Of a stretch of 64,000 nt of DNA, positions 8,852 to 16,925 are shown one piece after another. This DNA comes from Allosphingosinicella indica (GTDB lineage: Bacteria > Pseudomonadota > Alphaproteobacteria > Sphingomonadales > Sphingomonadaceae), in contig NZ_LT840185.1 in the NCBI RefSeq assembly GCF_900177405.1, positions 1,851,501-1,915,500 on the forward strand. The letters run 5' to 3'. A program made the position numbers and the translations under genes. Below the pieces are notes generated by a model, which did no database searches, was not told where the DNA came from, and was given only the letters and a program-made list of their open reading frames with translations. The first letter of the stretch is position 1. Every line of letters starts with the position of its first letter.

Positions 8852-9463
8852 ATGTGCAATCATTATCGGGCACACCCCGAAGACATCGAAGACTGGCGCG
8901 AGTGGGCAGGGTTTAATTTGCCCAGCGTTCAAGAGGATATGGACCTCAGGGCCGACGTGTGGCCGAAACGGCCCGGCCTGGTTGCCCGCATCGCCGACGG
9001 CGAGCGTGTTATCGAGCCGATGATCTGGGGCGTGCCGCTGACCATGCCGGGCAAGCGGCCAGGCACAACCATCACCAAGAATGTCACCAACGTCCGTAAT
9101 CTCTCGAGCCGCTTCTGGATGTCGATGCTCAAAGAGCCGGCGCGGCGGTGCCTGGTGCCGTTCAGCCGCTTCGCCGAGCCGAAGCCGGGCAAGGATCCGG
9201 AGACCGGCCGCCCGGCGGAATATTGGTTCACCGTGCGCGATCGGCCGATGATGGCGTTCGCCGGCATCTGGCGGCCAAGCGACGTCGGCAATGTCTATGC
9301 CTTTCTGACCTGCGAGCCCAACCCGCTCGTCGCGCCTTTGCATCCGAAGGCCATGCCGGTGATCCTGCATCGAGAGGATTACGATCGGTGGCTGTTGGGG
9401 AGCGTCGAAGAAGCCTGCGCGCTCGCCGCGCCATTCCCCTCGCAGATGATGGAATTGCAGTAG
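8852..9463 (+). CDS. SOS response-associated peptidase-type (SRAP/HMCES/YedK) protein
   Basis: This 203-aa SRAP protein has the invariant Cys2 (MCNHYR), which becomes the catalytic N-terminal residue after Met removal. NVRNLSS supplies the Asn/Arg segment, RFAEP the active-site Glu and HPKAMPVIL the His. SRAP proteins form a thiazolidine crosslink with abasic sites in single-stranded DNA, protecting them during replication. A phage-borne copy may protect phage or host DNA; this is inference. In-frame coding resumes after its TAG stop (see 9581-9784). Confidence 0.85.
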   Translation: MCNHYRAHPEDIEDWREWAGFNLPSVQEDMDLRADVWPKRPGLVARIADGERVIEPMIWGVPLTMPGKRPGTTITKNVTNVRNLSSRFWMSMLKEPARRCLVPFSRFAEPKPGKDPETGRPAEYWFTVRDRPMMAFAGIWRPSDVGNVYAFLTCEPNPLVAPLHPKAMPVILHREDYDRWLLGSVEEACALAAPFPSQMMELQ

Positions 9464-9580
9464 CGCAGCTGCCGTTCGGCGCGGCGGCTTGAGACGACGC
9501 CAATTGTAAAGGGTCGGCTCTGGCGGGCGACCAACCCCAATATCCCTGATGACGAGCGTGAGCAGCTAGTCTCTGCGCTC

Positions 9581-9784
9581 ATGGATGCGCGCCGAGCGGT
9601 GAAAACGGCGCTCCACGCGAAAGACGCTGATGCTCTGTCCGAAGCGCGAGAAGCGGTGAATGCAGCGAAGATCGCGCTGGGCGAACGCGGGCCGGTCTGG
9701 TGGGAGGATGATGCGCCCGACATCAATAGAACGATGGTGACGAAGTCGCCCTATGCAGATTGGTACGCCCGTAGGGCGCAGTGA
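9581..9784 (+). pseudogene. Small conserved protein, probably lacking its normal start
   Basis: From the ATG at 9581 a 67-aa product reads MDARRAVKTALHAKDADA and ends PYADWYARRAQ. Protein-like sequence continues upstream in the same frame to about 9503 (GRLWRATNPNIPDDEREQLV), which I recall as the usual N-terminus of this small sphingomonad family. There is no ATG, GTG or TTG there, and the frame is bounded by the TAG stop of the SRAP gene. The gene may have lost its start, may initiate at ATT 9503, or may be made in a short form. Its function is unknown. Confidence 0.5.
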
Positions 9785-9887
9785 TGAAAGCCTTCACCGA
9801 AGAGGATAGGCCGAGGATTGAGGGGCGGCGCAGAACGGTCGAGATAGCAGCAAAACCGGCGCACGCTGTGCTTTCGCCTCTGCGCCA

Positions 9888-10259
9888 TTAGACCCCCTGC
9901 GACGTGACGACCTTTGACTGGCTTTTGATTTGCTGCAATTTTGAGCGCTTTTTGAGGCCGAACACAAGGGCGACCATGATGGCTATTACCGTTGCCACAC
10001 CCAATATCGGTTGCACGACTGTCAACATCTCCTGGGCAATTGGAGGCACAGAGCCGGCTAACTGAGAATCTTTAAAAAGATCGAGCCACAACGCCGCTGT
10101 GAATGAGGCTATGCCGACGCATGTACTTTGAACGGTGTTCAAAGTACCCAGAGATTCAAGATCGCTGTCGAAGAGCGCATAGCAGTTCATCTCGCGCTGA
10201 GTGTGGACAACCGATACTGTGCTGCCCGAAGGGCTCAGGGGAGGCACACGCTCAACCAT
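9888..10259 (-). CDS. Hypothetical membrane protein
   Basis: This 123-aa product has two hydrophobic stretches (around CVGIASFTAALWLDLF and ILGVATVIAIMVALVFGL) and a basic cytoplasmic tail. Its start overlaps the end of the upstream zinc-ribbon gene by 8 bp, so the two form a coupled pair. Base composition is clearly lower in GC than the flanks, which suggests late acquisition. The function is unknown. Confidence 0.5.
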   Translation of the reverse strand: MVERVPPLSPSGSTVSVVHTQREMNCYALFDSDLESLGTLNTVQSTCVGIASFTAALWLDLFKDSQLAGSVPPIAQEMLTVVQPILGVATVIAIMVALVFGLKKRSKLQQIKSQSKVVTSQGV

Positions 10260-10623
10260 GATGGTTGCCCCCGTTTTCAGAGTTGGATTTCAACCCAAAG
10301 AGGCCGCCAAGAGCATTCGGCTGGGCGGGCGGGGAAGGCGGACTGGTTGCAACTTCAAGCCACATCACTCCGACATTCTTAGCGAAGTACTGCTCTAGAT
10401 AACCGCAGTTTTGACACATAGTTACCACGGCAGGCATTCTACGATGGTCGGAAACTGGGCTAAGCGTATCGGATCGATTGCTGACCAAATGTGGCATGAC
10501 AAAGTAATGTCGATTGCCGCATGAGGGGCAAATGTAGCCGCCCCGATGTGTCCAATACCTTTGCAGGTGCTCGTTAACGGTGGCGATCTCCGCGTCGGAT
10601 AACATACCGGTTGCTGACGGCAT
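10252..10623 (-). CDS. Hypothetical protein with two CxxC zinc-ribbon motifs
   Basis: In this 123-aa protein CPSCGNRHYF (about residue 32) and CQNCGYLEQYF (about 70) form a likely zinc ribbon. The C-terminus is rich in Gly, Pro and Asn. It is coupled to the downstream membrane-protein gene (9888-10259). Low GC and the absence of phage homology suggest an accessory cassette near the left end of the prophage. Confidence 0.5.
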   Translation of the reverse strand: MPSATGMLSDAEIATVNEHLQRYWTHRGGYICPSCGNRHYFVMPHLVSNRSDTLSPVSDHRRMPAVVTMCQNCGYLEQYFAKNVGVMWLEVATSPPSPPAQPNALGGLFGLKSNSENGGNHHG

Positions 10624-10680
10624 ACTCCCTCCTGCCTTGCCATTTAACGCGCCAATCGGGCGCTCGCCATACCGACTGCA

Positions 10681-10732
10681 AAAAAAAGAAACCCAGTTAC
10701 GATTTCGCTTGGCGGCGAACCGTAACTGGGTT
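10681..10732 (-). terminator. Probable intrinsic terminator of the leftward late operon
   Basis: Perfect 12-bp inverted arms lie at 10690-10701 (AACCCAGTTACG) and 10721-10732, with a 19-nt loop. Read on the minus strand, the hairpin is followed by a T-rich run (TTTCTTTTTTT), as in a rho-independent terminator. It lies beyond the last late gene (11313) in the direction of late transcription. The 303-bp gap 10624-10926 holds nothing else that I can support. Confidence 0.5.
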
Positions 10733-10926
10733 ATTGTTTCTTTGTCGCCGGGGAATAGGCCCCGGAGACAATCGGAGAAGAGAGATGATTGCTCTCATCC
10801 TCCGGTTCATCTGGAAACGGATCGTGATCATCGAGATCGAAATCCGCTTCTAAAGTGACCGGGCCTCGGAACCGCCAAGAGAAGCGGGACGGGGTCCGGC
10901 CCACAAGATACGCGAAAGGCGCAAAA

Positions 10927-11316
10927 ATGCAAGGTGACGAACTCCGCCAGCTCCGCAAGGCGGCCGGTCTCACCCAAGGAGAACTGGCGAAGCGGCTCGG
11001 GCTGACCGAAACGTTCATCGGCATGATGGAGCGTGGTGCGAAGCCGATCGAGCTGCGCACCCAGCTCGCAGCGCGCCAGATCGTGCAGGACGTGTTCTTT
11101 GTCACCGGCCGGACGATTGATGGTCGCTACGCCGTCGCGCGCCGCACGATCGAGCGGGAGACGTCCCAGCGCACCAACATGGCGACGATGATGTATGGCA
11201 TCTTCCGCCGCCGCGATCATGCCTTTCGCTGGGCTGCTGCGCTCGGCGCTTGCAACGTGCTTCCCCGCCCGACGCGGTACGTCGCAGGCGCGCGGGCGGG
11301 TAAGTGCCCGATTTAG
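10927..11316 (+). CDS. XRE-family helix-turn-helix protein
   Basis: This 129-aa protein has a clear N-terminal HTH (LRQLRKAAGLTQGELAKRLG, then TETFIGMMERG). The ATG at 10927 is chosen over an upstream start at 10855, which would add a non-conserved extension. It faces the late operon; its 3' end overlaps the Rz1 gene stop by 4 bp. It may regulate a phage promoter, but no target site was found. Confidence 0.7.
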   Translation: MQGDELRQLRKAAGLTQGELAKRLGLTETFIGMMERGAKPIELRTQLAARQIVQDVFFVTGRTIDGRYAVARRTIERETSQRTNMATMMYGIFRRRDHAFRWAAALGACNVLPRPTRYVAGARAGKCPI

Positions 11317-11639
11317 CCGAACGGCCACCATCCGCGCCGCTGCGCCGCCACCGCCGCAGCGTCGCGCTTCTCGCAGCGCTCGATGATGCCGATCGTGTCG
11401 GCTGTCCGGCCGTTGGCCTTGTCTAGCTGGCCGGTCTGCGCGTCGGCGAAGGCGATCCAGTCGCCGACCTGATTGCCTTCCGGCAGCGGCGCGCCGGGGA
11501 CGCCGACGGCCCATTCAGCGGGGATCAGGCTCGCGCATCCGGCACCGCTCGCTGTCACGATAGGCGGCGCGCCGGCACAGGCCGTCAAGGCCAGCATCGC
11601 GCACGGCAGGATCGACCGCCACGTCCGCACCTTTGGCAT
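11313..11639 (-). CDS. Rz1-like outer-membrane lysis lipoprotein (o-spanin)
   Basis: The 108-aa product has a lipoprotein signal ending in the lipobox LTAC (MLALTAC), then a short Pro/Gly/Ala-rich mature region. Its 5' 127 bp overlap the Rz-like gene in another frame. This overlapping pair is the standard architecture of Rz/Rz1 spanins, which fuse inner and outer membranes in the last step of lysis. The extra C-terminal region (TADTIGIIERCEKRDAAAV) is longer than in lambda Rz1. Confidence 0.7.
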   Translation of the reverse strand: MPKVRTWRSILPCAMLALTACAGAPPIVTASGAGCASLIPAEWAVGVPGAPLPEGNQVGDWIAFADAQTGQLDKANGRTADTIGIIERCEKRDAAAVAAQRRGWWPFG

Positions 11640-11877
11640 CGCGTATCTCCTTTTCGTTCGATCGGGTGAGCGCATCGGACGCGGCCTCGCGCTGCGCGGC
11701 TCCGGCGACGCTGTTGACCGCATCGCCCGCGCTCGCCTGTGCGGCCGCGGCCCGGTCGCTGCCCAACTTTGCAGCCGCGGCTTCCTCGCGCGCCCTGCCG
11801 CGATAGTGCAGCACCGCGGCGAGCAGAATGATTCCGGCTGCGGCGGCAAGGATCAGCCGCCAGGCGTTCCGGGCCAT
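11515..11877 (-). CDS. Rz-like inner-membrane spanin (i-spanin)
   Basis: This 120-aa protein starts MARNAWRLILAAAAG and has one N-terminal membrane anchor followed by a charged helical periplasmic domain (EEAAAAKLGSDRAAAA onward). It ends with the typical LCRRAAYRDSERC tail. With the overlapping Rz1-like lipoprotein it would span the periplasm and disrupt the outer membrane at lysis. It follows the tail fibre genes and endolysin on the minus strand. Confidence 0.7.
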   Translation of the reverse strand: MARNAWRLILAAAAGIILLAAVLHYRGRAREEAAAAKLGSDRAAAAQASAGDAVNSVAGAAQREAASDALTRSNEKEIRDAKGADVAVDPAVRDAGLDGLCRRAAYRDSERCRMREPDPR

Positions 11878-11879
11878 GA

Positions 11880-12518
11880 TCAAAGCTCCCTGTGGCGAAG
11901 GATCGAGCCTGCGATCAGCGTCACCGCCGAGCCCGCAACCTCGCTGTTGAACACCAGGCGGATGCCGCCCGATCCGATCGCGGCGGGCGCCTTGTAGATG
12001 CAGTCGATCCGGCCGAAAAACGGCGCTGAATTGCCGACCGCGTTGATGGCGCCCACCTTCACGGTGGTGTTCGACAAGCTGGAGGCGTTGTGGACAAGCG
12101 TGTCGGCCGCGCCGCCCGATCCGATTTGAACGCGGCAGGCGCCCGTTGCACCCGACGCTGTCGGAAAAGTCAGCCCCATCTGAACACCCGTCGCGTTGGC
12201 CGCGCTGGTGAACATCAGCTTCGCCTCGATCTCGTAGGTCTTGTTCGGCGAGGGGTTGAAGACGAGATCGCCACTTTCGATCGTGGTGACGGCGCTGTTC
12301 GAGAGGTCCGAGCCTTGCTTCAGCGTCGTCCACGGATCGGACCCGCCACCTCCGGCTTCGCTCTGCTTGGCATAGGCGACATAGGCGCCCATGCCCGTCG
12401 CCACGGCGATCCGCCCCTCGTCGGTGATGAGATAAATCTGGCCGGTCTTGAGACCATTGGCGGCGGCGAGCGCGTCGAGCGCGGCGCGCGTGCCGCGCTT
12501 GTGCTGAACGTCGGGCAT
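11880..12518 (-). CDS. Tail fibre-like protein with a repeated N-terminal motif
   Basis: The 212-aa product begins with a fibre-type motif (VQHKRGTRAALDALAAANG, then IYLITDEGRIAVAT) also seen in the next gene upstream (IQLKRG, then FTTDRGSLHIAT). The rest is Ser/Thr/Gly-rich beta-type sequence. N-termini of this kind are common on accessory fibres and tropism-determinant-like proteins. It ends 3 bp before the Rz start. It probably belongs to the virion's receptor apparatus. Confidence 0.5.
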   Translation of the reverse strand: MPDVQHKRGTRAALDALAAANGLKTGQIYLITDEGRIAVATGMGAYVAYAKQSEAGGGGSDPWTTLKQGSDLSNSAVTTIESGDLVFNPSPNKTYEIEAKLMFTSAANATGVQMGLTFPTASGATGACRVQIGSGGAADTLVHNASSLSNTTVKVGAINAVGNSAPFFGRIDCIYKAPAAIGSGGIRLVFNSEVAGSAVTLIAGSILRHREL

Positions 12519-12527
12519 GGGCGCGGC

Positions 12528-12980
12528 TTAGAAGGTGCCGCAGTCGACGACGCCGACGGCCAGCGTGACGAAGCCGTTGCCGGCATCCTTGGTCCAGCTC
12601 ATCGACGCGTTCATGCGGACCACGCCGTCGGTGCCGTCGGTGCCCCAGAGGTAGCCCGACGTGCCGCCCGCAACGACCGCCGCCTTCTCGTCGGCCGATC
12701 CGGCGGGGATGTTGAGCGCGGTCTTGAAGGCGTCGAAGGTGATCTTCTTCTCCTTCTGCCCGGTCGCCGAAGCGTCGTGCAGGATCAGTAGATCGGCGGA
12801 GCCGTCCACCGCGCCCATCGACCCGAGATCGTCGATCGCAGGGACAATGGGCAGCTTCGTCGTCGCATCGGTCGCAATGTGCAGCGAGCCGCGATCGGTC
12901 GTGAAATGCGCCTCGCCCGCGAGCATCCCGGATGTGGGGAGGTTCGCCTTCAGGCCGCGCTTGAGCTGGATACGGGGCAT
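12528..12980 (-). CDS. Tail fibre-like protein, paralogue of the downstream gene's N-terminus
   Basis: In this 150-aa protein the first 40 residues (MPRIQLKRGLKANLPTSGML, then TTDRGSLHIATDA) resemble the start of 11880-12518. The remainder looks beta-rich (GYLWGTDGTDGVVRMNASM). The two genes probably arose by duplication of a fibre N-terminal module. Its role in the tail or receptor contact is inferred from position. Confidence 0.5.
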   Translation of the reverse strand: MPRIQLKRGLKANLPTSGMLAGEAHFTTDRGSLHIATDATTKLPIVPAIDDLGSMGAVDGSADLLILHDASATGQKEKKITFDAFKTALNIPAGSADEKAAVVAGGTSGYLWGTDGTDGVVRMNASMSWTKDAGNGFVTLAVGVVDCGTF

Positions 12981-12993
12981 GTCCGTCCTTTCG

Positions 12994-13176
12994 TCAGTTG
13001 AATGTTCCGCCGTCGATGTTGCCGATCTGATCGGCGTCGCGGCCGGGCGGCCCGATCCGCATCGCGATTGGCTGCGGCCAGTTCGGGGAGGGCAGCGGCG
13101 CGATCGCGTCCACCGGCACCGCCCAGCGCAGCACGATCGTCGGCGGCAGCCGCCGCCAGCGCAGTGTCAGGCTCAC
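12994..13176 (-). CDS. Small hypothetical phage protein (60 aa)
   Basis: A short basic, proline-rich protein (MSLTLRWRRLPPTIVLRWAV) whose start overlaps the upstream stop in ATGA. The tight coupling supports it as a real gene. The function is unknown; a minor fibre-associated role is possible from position. Confidence 0.5.
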   Translation of the reverse strand: MSLTLRWRRLPPTIVLRWAVPVDAIAPLPSPNWPQPIAMRIGPPGRDADQIGNIDGGTFN

Positions 13177-13520
13177 GGCCGCGTCACCGGCTCGGCGATG
13201 CGCAGCGTCACCGGGTCCGTGACGATCACCCCGCCCGCCACCGTTACGCGCGCATCGGCGATGTAGAGGCCGGGCGACAGGTCCGCGCTGAACGCGGCCG
13301 TGATGACAAGGTTGAACCCACCCGGATCGTCGCCCTCGGCCGCGCGATCGCTAATCGTGAAGCTCGCCGCGATCGGCGCGTCCTCTGTCGCTTCCACCCG
13401 CCCGTTGCTGAGCGGGCGCAGATCCGCGGCGATGGCGGAGACGCTGCCTGCGTCCCCCTCGATCGCGTCGAGCGCCAGGCTGATCGTCTCGCCGCGCTGG
13501 AAGACATAGGGCTTCGTCAT
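13173..13520 (-). CDS. Hypothetical phage structural protein
   Basis: This 115-aa acidic protein looks beta-sandwich-like (FQRGETISLALDAIEGD, then PGLYIADARVTVAGG). Such proteins are common near fibre genes of sphingomonad prophages. Overlaps of 4 bp with both neighbours show operon coupling. The start at 13520 is chosen over a longer frame that merges with upstream sequence. No specific function is recognised. Confidence 0.5.
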   Translation of the reverse strand: MTKPYVFQRGETISLALDAIEGDAGSVSAIAADLRPLSNGRVEATEDAPIAASFTISDRAAEGDDPGGFNLVITAAFSADLSPGLYIADARVTVAGGVIVTDPVTLRIAEPVTRP

Positions 13521-13792
13521 GCCACGCCTTTCGTTTTCTCGACCGTGCGGATGCCGTAGAGCGCGGCGACGAAGCCGAGCGCGATGATGCGCGCCGCATC
13601 GTCCATCGGCCGCCCGAGCCAGTCCCCGACGAACAGCGCCCAGGCCGCCGCCGCGACGCCGATCCAGTCGAGCGCCGGGCGCGGCAGGCGCACGAAGAGC
13701 TGATAGGCCCAGTGCAGCCGGATCGCGCTGTCCGGCATCGGGATCGACGCCGGCACCGGCCGCGCCGCCTTCACGGTCGTGCTGCGCGCCAT
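13517..13792 (-). CDS. Small membrane protein, possible holin or lysis accessory
   Basis: The 91-aa product has one or two hydrophobic segments (ALDWIGVAAAAWALFVG, then AARIIALGFVAALYGI) and a charged C-terminus. It starts in a TGATG overlap with the endolysin stop codon. Position and topology suggest a holin-like or lysis-regulating role, but holins are too diverse for certainty. Confidence 0.45.
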   Translation of the reverse strand: MARSTTVKAARPVPASIPMPDSAIRLHWAYQLFVRLPRPALDWIGVAAAAWALFVGDWLGRPMDDAARIIALGFVAALYGIRTVEKTKGVA

Positions 13793-14295
13793 CACGCGAT
13801 CTCGAAGTGCGGGCCGTCGATGAAGGCCGTCTTGCCCGCGCCGCGGCGGCGCGCGACATAGGCGTTCACGGCCTGCTCCATCCCTGCGGCATCGGCGGGC
13901 AACGCGGCGAAGTCGCGGTCCCACACACCGCCCCAGATCAGCTTGAGCGGGTCGAGGTTACGCGTCTTCCGCTCGGCATTCACGATGTCGAGCGCCTTGC
14001 GCACCGCGGCGGCGATGTGGAAGATCGGTTTCCATTCCCAGCGCAGCTTGCCGTTGATGAAGGGCACCAGGTCCACCGCGTGGCCGAAGCCGTCGGCCTG
14101 CGGCAGATGCTTGCTGTTCATCGTCTTGCTCGCGCCGCTCTTCATCAGCGCGCGCTGCTCCGCTTCGGTGCGCAGCCCGTCATGCACAGAGAAGTCCTGC
14201 GCGGTGATCTTGATCGCCTCGTGCACGACCGAGCCAAGGTCGTAGCGCACGCCAGCGAACTCGGCGCGCGACCGCGCGCCAAGGGTGTAACCCAT
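13792..14295 (-). CDS. M15-family endolysin (L-Ala-D-Glu/D,D-peptidase type)
   Basis: This 167-aa protein has the VanY/M15 fold pattern. SVHDGLRTEAEQ and SKHLPQADGFGHAVDLVPF carry the Zn-ligand His/Asp, and FIDGPHFEIA carries the final His near the C-terminus. These enzymes cleave peptide crosslinks in peptidoglycan and serve as lysins in T5-like and many alphaproteobacterial phages. No signal peptide is visible, so export would need a holin. Flanking small membrane proteins fit that need. Confidence 0.85.
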   Translation of the reverse strand: MGYTLGARSRAEFAGVRYDLGSVVHEAIKITAQDFSVHDGLRTEAEQRALMKSGASKTMNSKHLPQADGFGHAVDLVPFINGKLRWEWKPIFHIAAAVRKALDIVNAERKTRNLDPLKLIWGGVWDRDFAALPADAAGMEQAVNAYVARRRGAGKTAFIDGPHFEIA

Positions 14296-14314
14296 GTCGT
14301 CTCTCCTGCTTAAG

Positions 14315-14722
14315 TCAGTCGATCGCGCCGAGCGCTGCGCGCATCTCGGCGGGCACCTGTGGGACGAGGGGGAAGGCCGATCGCAGCAGCTCTTCCGCCT
14401 GCGCCAGTTTCGGATTGCCGGGGTCGATCGCGCGAAGCGGCACCGCCACGAGTTCGAAGGCCAGCCGCAGCGCCTGGTTTTCGCCCTCCAGCTTCTTCAG
14501 GCGCGATTCGAGCCGGTCCTGATAGGCCTTCTGTTCGGCATCGAGCCGCTCTTCGCGCCGCTCCAGCTCGGCATGCCATGCGTCCAGCTTCGCCGATCGC
14601 GACGACACGCGCGCATCGTTCCAGTTGAGTAGCCACTGCGCGCCTTTGCCCAGCAGGGCCAGAAGGGCGACGACACCGGCAAAGATGCCGCCCGCCTCAC
14701 CGGCGGACAAAGGATCGTTCAC
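14315..14722 (-). CDS. Membrane-anchored coiled-coil phage protein, holin candidate
   Basis: In this 135-aa protein an N-terminal hydrophobic helix (GGIFAGVVALLALLGKGAQW) is followed by a long charged coiled coil (LDAWHAELERREERLDAEQ onward). It lies between the receptor-binding protein and endolysin genes. Bitopic lysis proteins and holin partners often look like this. The assignment is by position and topology. Confidence 0.5.
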   Translation of the reverse strand: MNDPLSAGEAGGIFAGVVALLALLGKGAQWLLNWNDARVSSRSAKLDAWHAELERREERLDAEQKAYQDRLESRLKKLEGENQALRLAFELVAVPLRAIDPGNPKLAQAEELLRSAFPLVPQVPAEMRAALGAID

Positions 14723-14735
14723 GATCGAATTCCCT

Positions 14736-16925
14736 TCAGACCAGCAGGTCGCGCGGATCGTCGCTTTCGACGAGCACGGCGCGGCTGAGCTGGACGGTGC
14801 CCGCGCCCGTCAGCCCGGCAAGCAGTGTAATGGTCAGCGTCGTCGCCGCGGCGGGCACGCGGAAGAGATAGACGAAGGCGCGTTCGGCGCCCCACGTCCG
14901 GTAAGGCGCATCGACCCAGCGGCCGTCGCCCACCGCGCCAACGTCCGTCGCGAAGCGCACGCCGCCGGCCGAGATGTTCGAGTCCGGCTCGATCCGCTGC
15001 GTCACCGTCAGCGCGATCGTCTTGCCTTGCAGCGGCACGGCATTGATCGTCTGCGCCAGCCCGCCGTTGCTCGCCGTTACCTCCGCCAGCGTGCCGACCT
15101 TCGTAGCCGTGGCGTCCCCGGTCAGCGTCCAACCCGTGGGCACGCCGCCCGACCATGCGTCGAAACTGCCATTGCCGAGCAGGTTTTCAGCCGGGGCGAC
15201 GCGGCGGTGCGAAAGCAGCGCCGGCGTGACGTAATGGTCAGCCGGCAGCGCGTCATAGGCCGTCATCAGCCCCTGGATCACCGCATACATCTGCGACACG
15301 CCCAGCGGCACCGAGGGGTGGACCAGATCATTGAGATACCAGCTCGCCGGTCGGCCCGCCGCCTCGAAGGGCGCATAATAGCTGGCCGTCAGCATGTCGG
15401 GATATTTGGCGGCGACGAACTCGATGGCCTTCTTGACCGGCTCGATCCGCGCATCCCCGGCCGCGCCATAGGGGTAGGGGGTGACGATCGCGTGCCGTGC
15501 GCGCGGAAACTGCGCCCGCATCTGGTCCATCGTGTCGATGAACTGCCCGGCCTTCAGCAGCCCACGGTTCGGATCGGCCTGAATGGTCGCATCGCCCACC
15601 GGCAGATTGTGCCCGTGGTGCCAGATCACCAGGTCGATCTTCGGCAGCCAGCCGATCGCGCGCGCGAACCGCTCGCCGAAGAAATAGCCAGGCTGCGATC
15701 CGGCCGACGAGCAGTTGATGAGGAAGGTTCGCTTCGTGCGGTTCCCGTCAGAGAAGCGCTGCGGCCCCTGGAACGTGTCGCCGACGCGCGACCAGTCGCG
15801 CAGCAGCACGCAATTGGACGGGCGGCGCGCAACAAGATCTTCCGCCGCCAGCCGGTAGAACACTTCCTGGATGCTCGCCGGGCCATCGGACGAGATGTTG
15901 TCGCCGGTGCTGTCGCCGATCACGACGATCACCTCGTCATTCTCGGTCACCGGCGGGCGGGTGCGGCTCTGCAGCCATTGCACGATCGCGTCGCGATTGC
16001 CCGGCTCGCGGCCGAGCACCACCCCGCCGTGGAAATCGAGGCTCGCGTCAGTGTTGATGACGCCGATGCCGAGCGATTGCCCGCCGCCGTTCAGCACCAG
16101 CGACATGCCCGTCACCTGGTCGGCCTCCACCCAGGGCGTCGCCACCTGCGCCGGACCCGCGCCGCTCAGCACGCGCGTGTCCTCCGCGAAGCTGTCGAGC
16201 AGGCCGCCCGCACCCAGTTGCGCATGATAGACGCCGACTGGCCCCGCCGGGGCGAGAAAGTCGGGGCAATAGGCATTGGCGAGCGCGCGCACCAGATCGG
16301 GCGAGCTTCCGCGCAGCGACGCATTGGTCCGGCCCAGGGTCGCCGAATTGAGCTGGAACAGGCTGCCCGTATTCTTGGCGAAACCCATCAGCGTGCGGCC
16401 GACGGTCCCGCCGAAGCGCCCGCCCAGCGCCATGAAGGAGGGATCGCGGAAGGTGACGTTCGCGCGACTGTAATAGCCTTGGCCCGCGTTCATCCGCACG
16501 AAGCCGCGGCCATAGCTTTCGAAATAGGTGCCGCGCTTGGCGTTGTCCGCCATGATGAAATCGTAATTGCTCGATCCCGCCACCGCCTTGATGCAGCCCA
16601 CCGGCTGCCCGGTCGACGCCACCGGCACGGTCCCCGCCGCATCCTGAAACAGGTTCCACTTCTCGGTCTCCCACATCGCGCCGAACGACGTGAGATTGAC
16701 CTCGGCGATGATCTTCGCCCGCTCCGGGTCGGCGTAGCGGTTGAGCGCCTGCGCCGCGACGACGGCCTGGTTCGCGATCACCTGCAGGCCATTCTCGGCA
16801 TAAGCGAGATAGTCGTTGAGCGATCCAGTGTTCCCGGCCGCGAGCCACAGCTCGTAGTTCGACGGGCCGGGTGCGCCGCGCAACTGCACCTGCACGATCT
16901 TCTCGTCTACGCGAACCTGCGTCAT
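14736..16925 (-). CDS. Receptor-binding protein/tailspike with SGNH-hydrolase domain
   Basis: This 729-aa fibre protein has a short attachment N-terminus (LRGAPGPSNYELWLAAGNTG). A LamG-like beta region follows at about residues 80-310, then an SGNH/GDSL esterase domain. The latter has GDS at 337-339, a GHN block at 438-440 and a DLVHP block with Asp533 and His536. The last 170 residues resemble a jelly-roll carbohydrate-binding module (NLLGNGSFDAWSGG onward). SGNH fibres usually remove O-acetyl groups from capsule or O-antigen during adsorption. The substrate here is unknown. It is the largest receptor-side protein in the prophage. Confidence 0.75.
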   Translation of the reverse strand: MTQVRVDEKIVQVQLRGAPGPSNYELWLAAGNTGSLNDYLAYAENGLQVIANQAVVAAQALNRYADPERAKIIAEVNLTSFGAMWETEKWNLFQDAAGTVPVASTGQPVGCIKAVAGSSNYDFIMADNAKRGTYFESYGRGFVRMNAGQGYYSRANVTFRDPSFMALGGRFGGTVGRTLMGFAKNTGSLFQLNSATLGRTNASLRGSSPDLVRALANAYCPDFLAPAGPVGVYHAQLGAGGLLDSFAEDTRVLSGAGPAQVATPWVEADQVTGMSLVLNGGGQSLGIGVINTDASLDFHGGVVLGREPGNRDAIVQWLQSRTRPPVTENDEVIVVIGDSTGDNISSDGPASIQEVFYRLAAEDLVARRPSNCVLLRDWSRVGDTFQGPQRFSDGNRTKRTFLINCSSAGSQPGYFFGERFARAIGWLPKIDLVIWHHGHNLPVGDATIQADPNRGLLKAGQFIDTMDQMRAQFPRARHAIVTPYPYGAAGDARIEPVKKAIEFVAAKYPDMLTASYYAPFEAAGRPASWYLNDLVHPSVPLGVSQMYAVIQGLMTAYDALPADHYVTPALLSHRRVAPAENLLGNGSFDAWSGGVPTGWTLTGDATATKVGTLAEVTASNGGLAQTINAVPLQGKTIALTVTQRIEPDSNISAGGVRFATDVGAVGDGRWVDAPYRTWGAERAFVYLFRVPAAATTLTITLLAGLTGAGTVQLSRAVLVESDDPRDLLV

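Noticed and set aside
10611-10853. Short plus-strand open frames in the 10.6-10.9 kb gap
   Set aside because: They read through the terminator hairpin, lack good ribosome sites and have no recognisable sequence.
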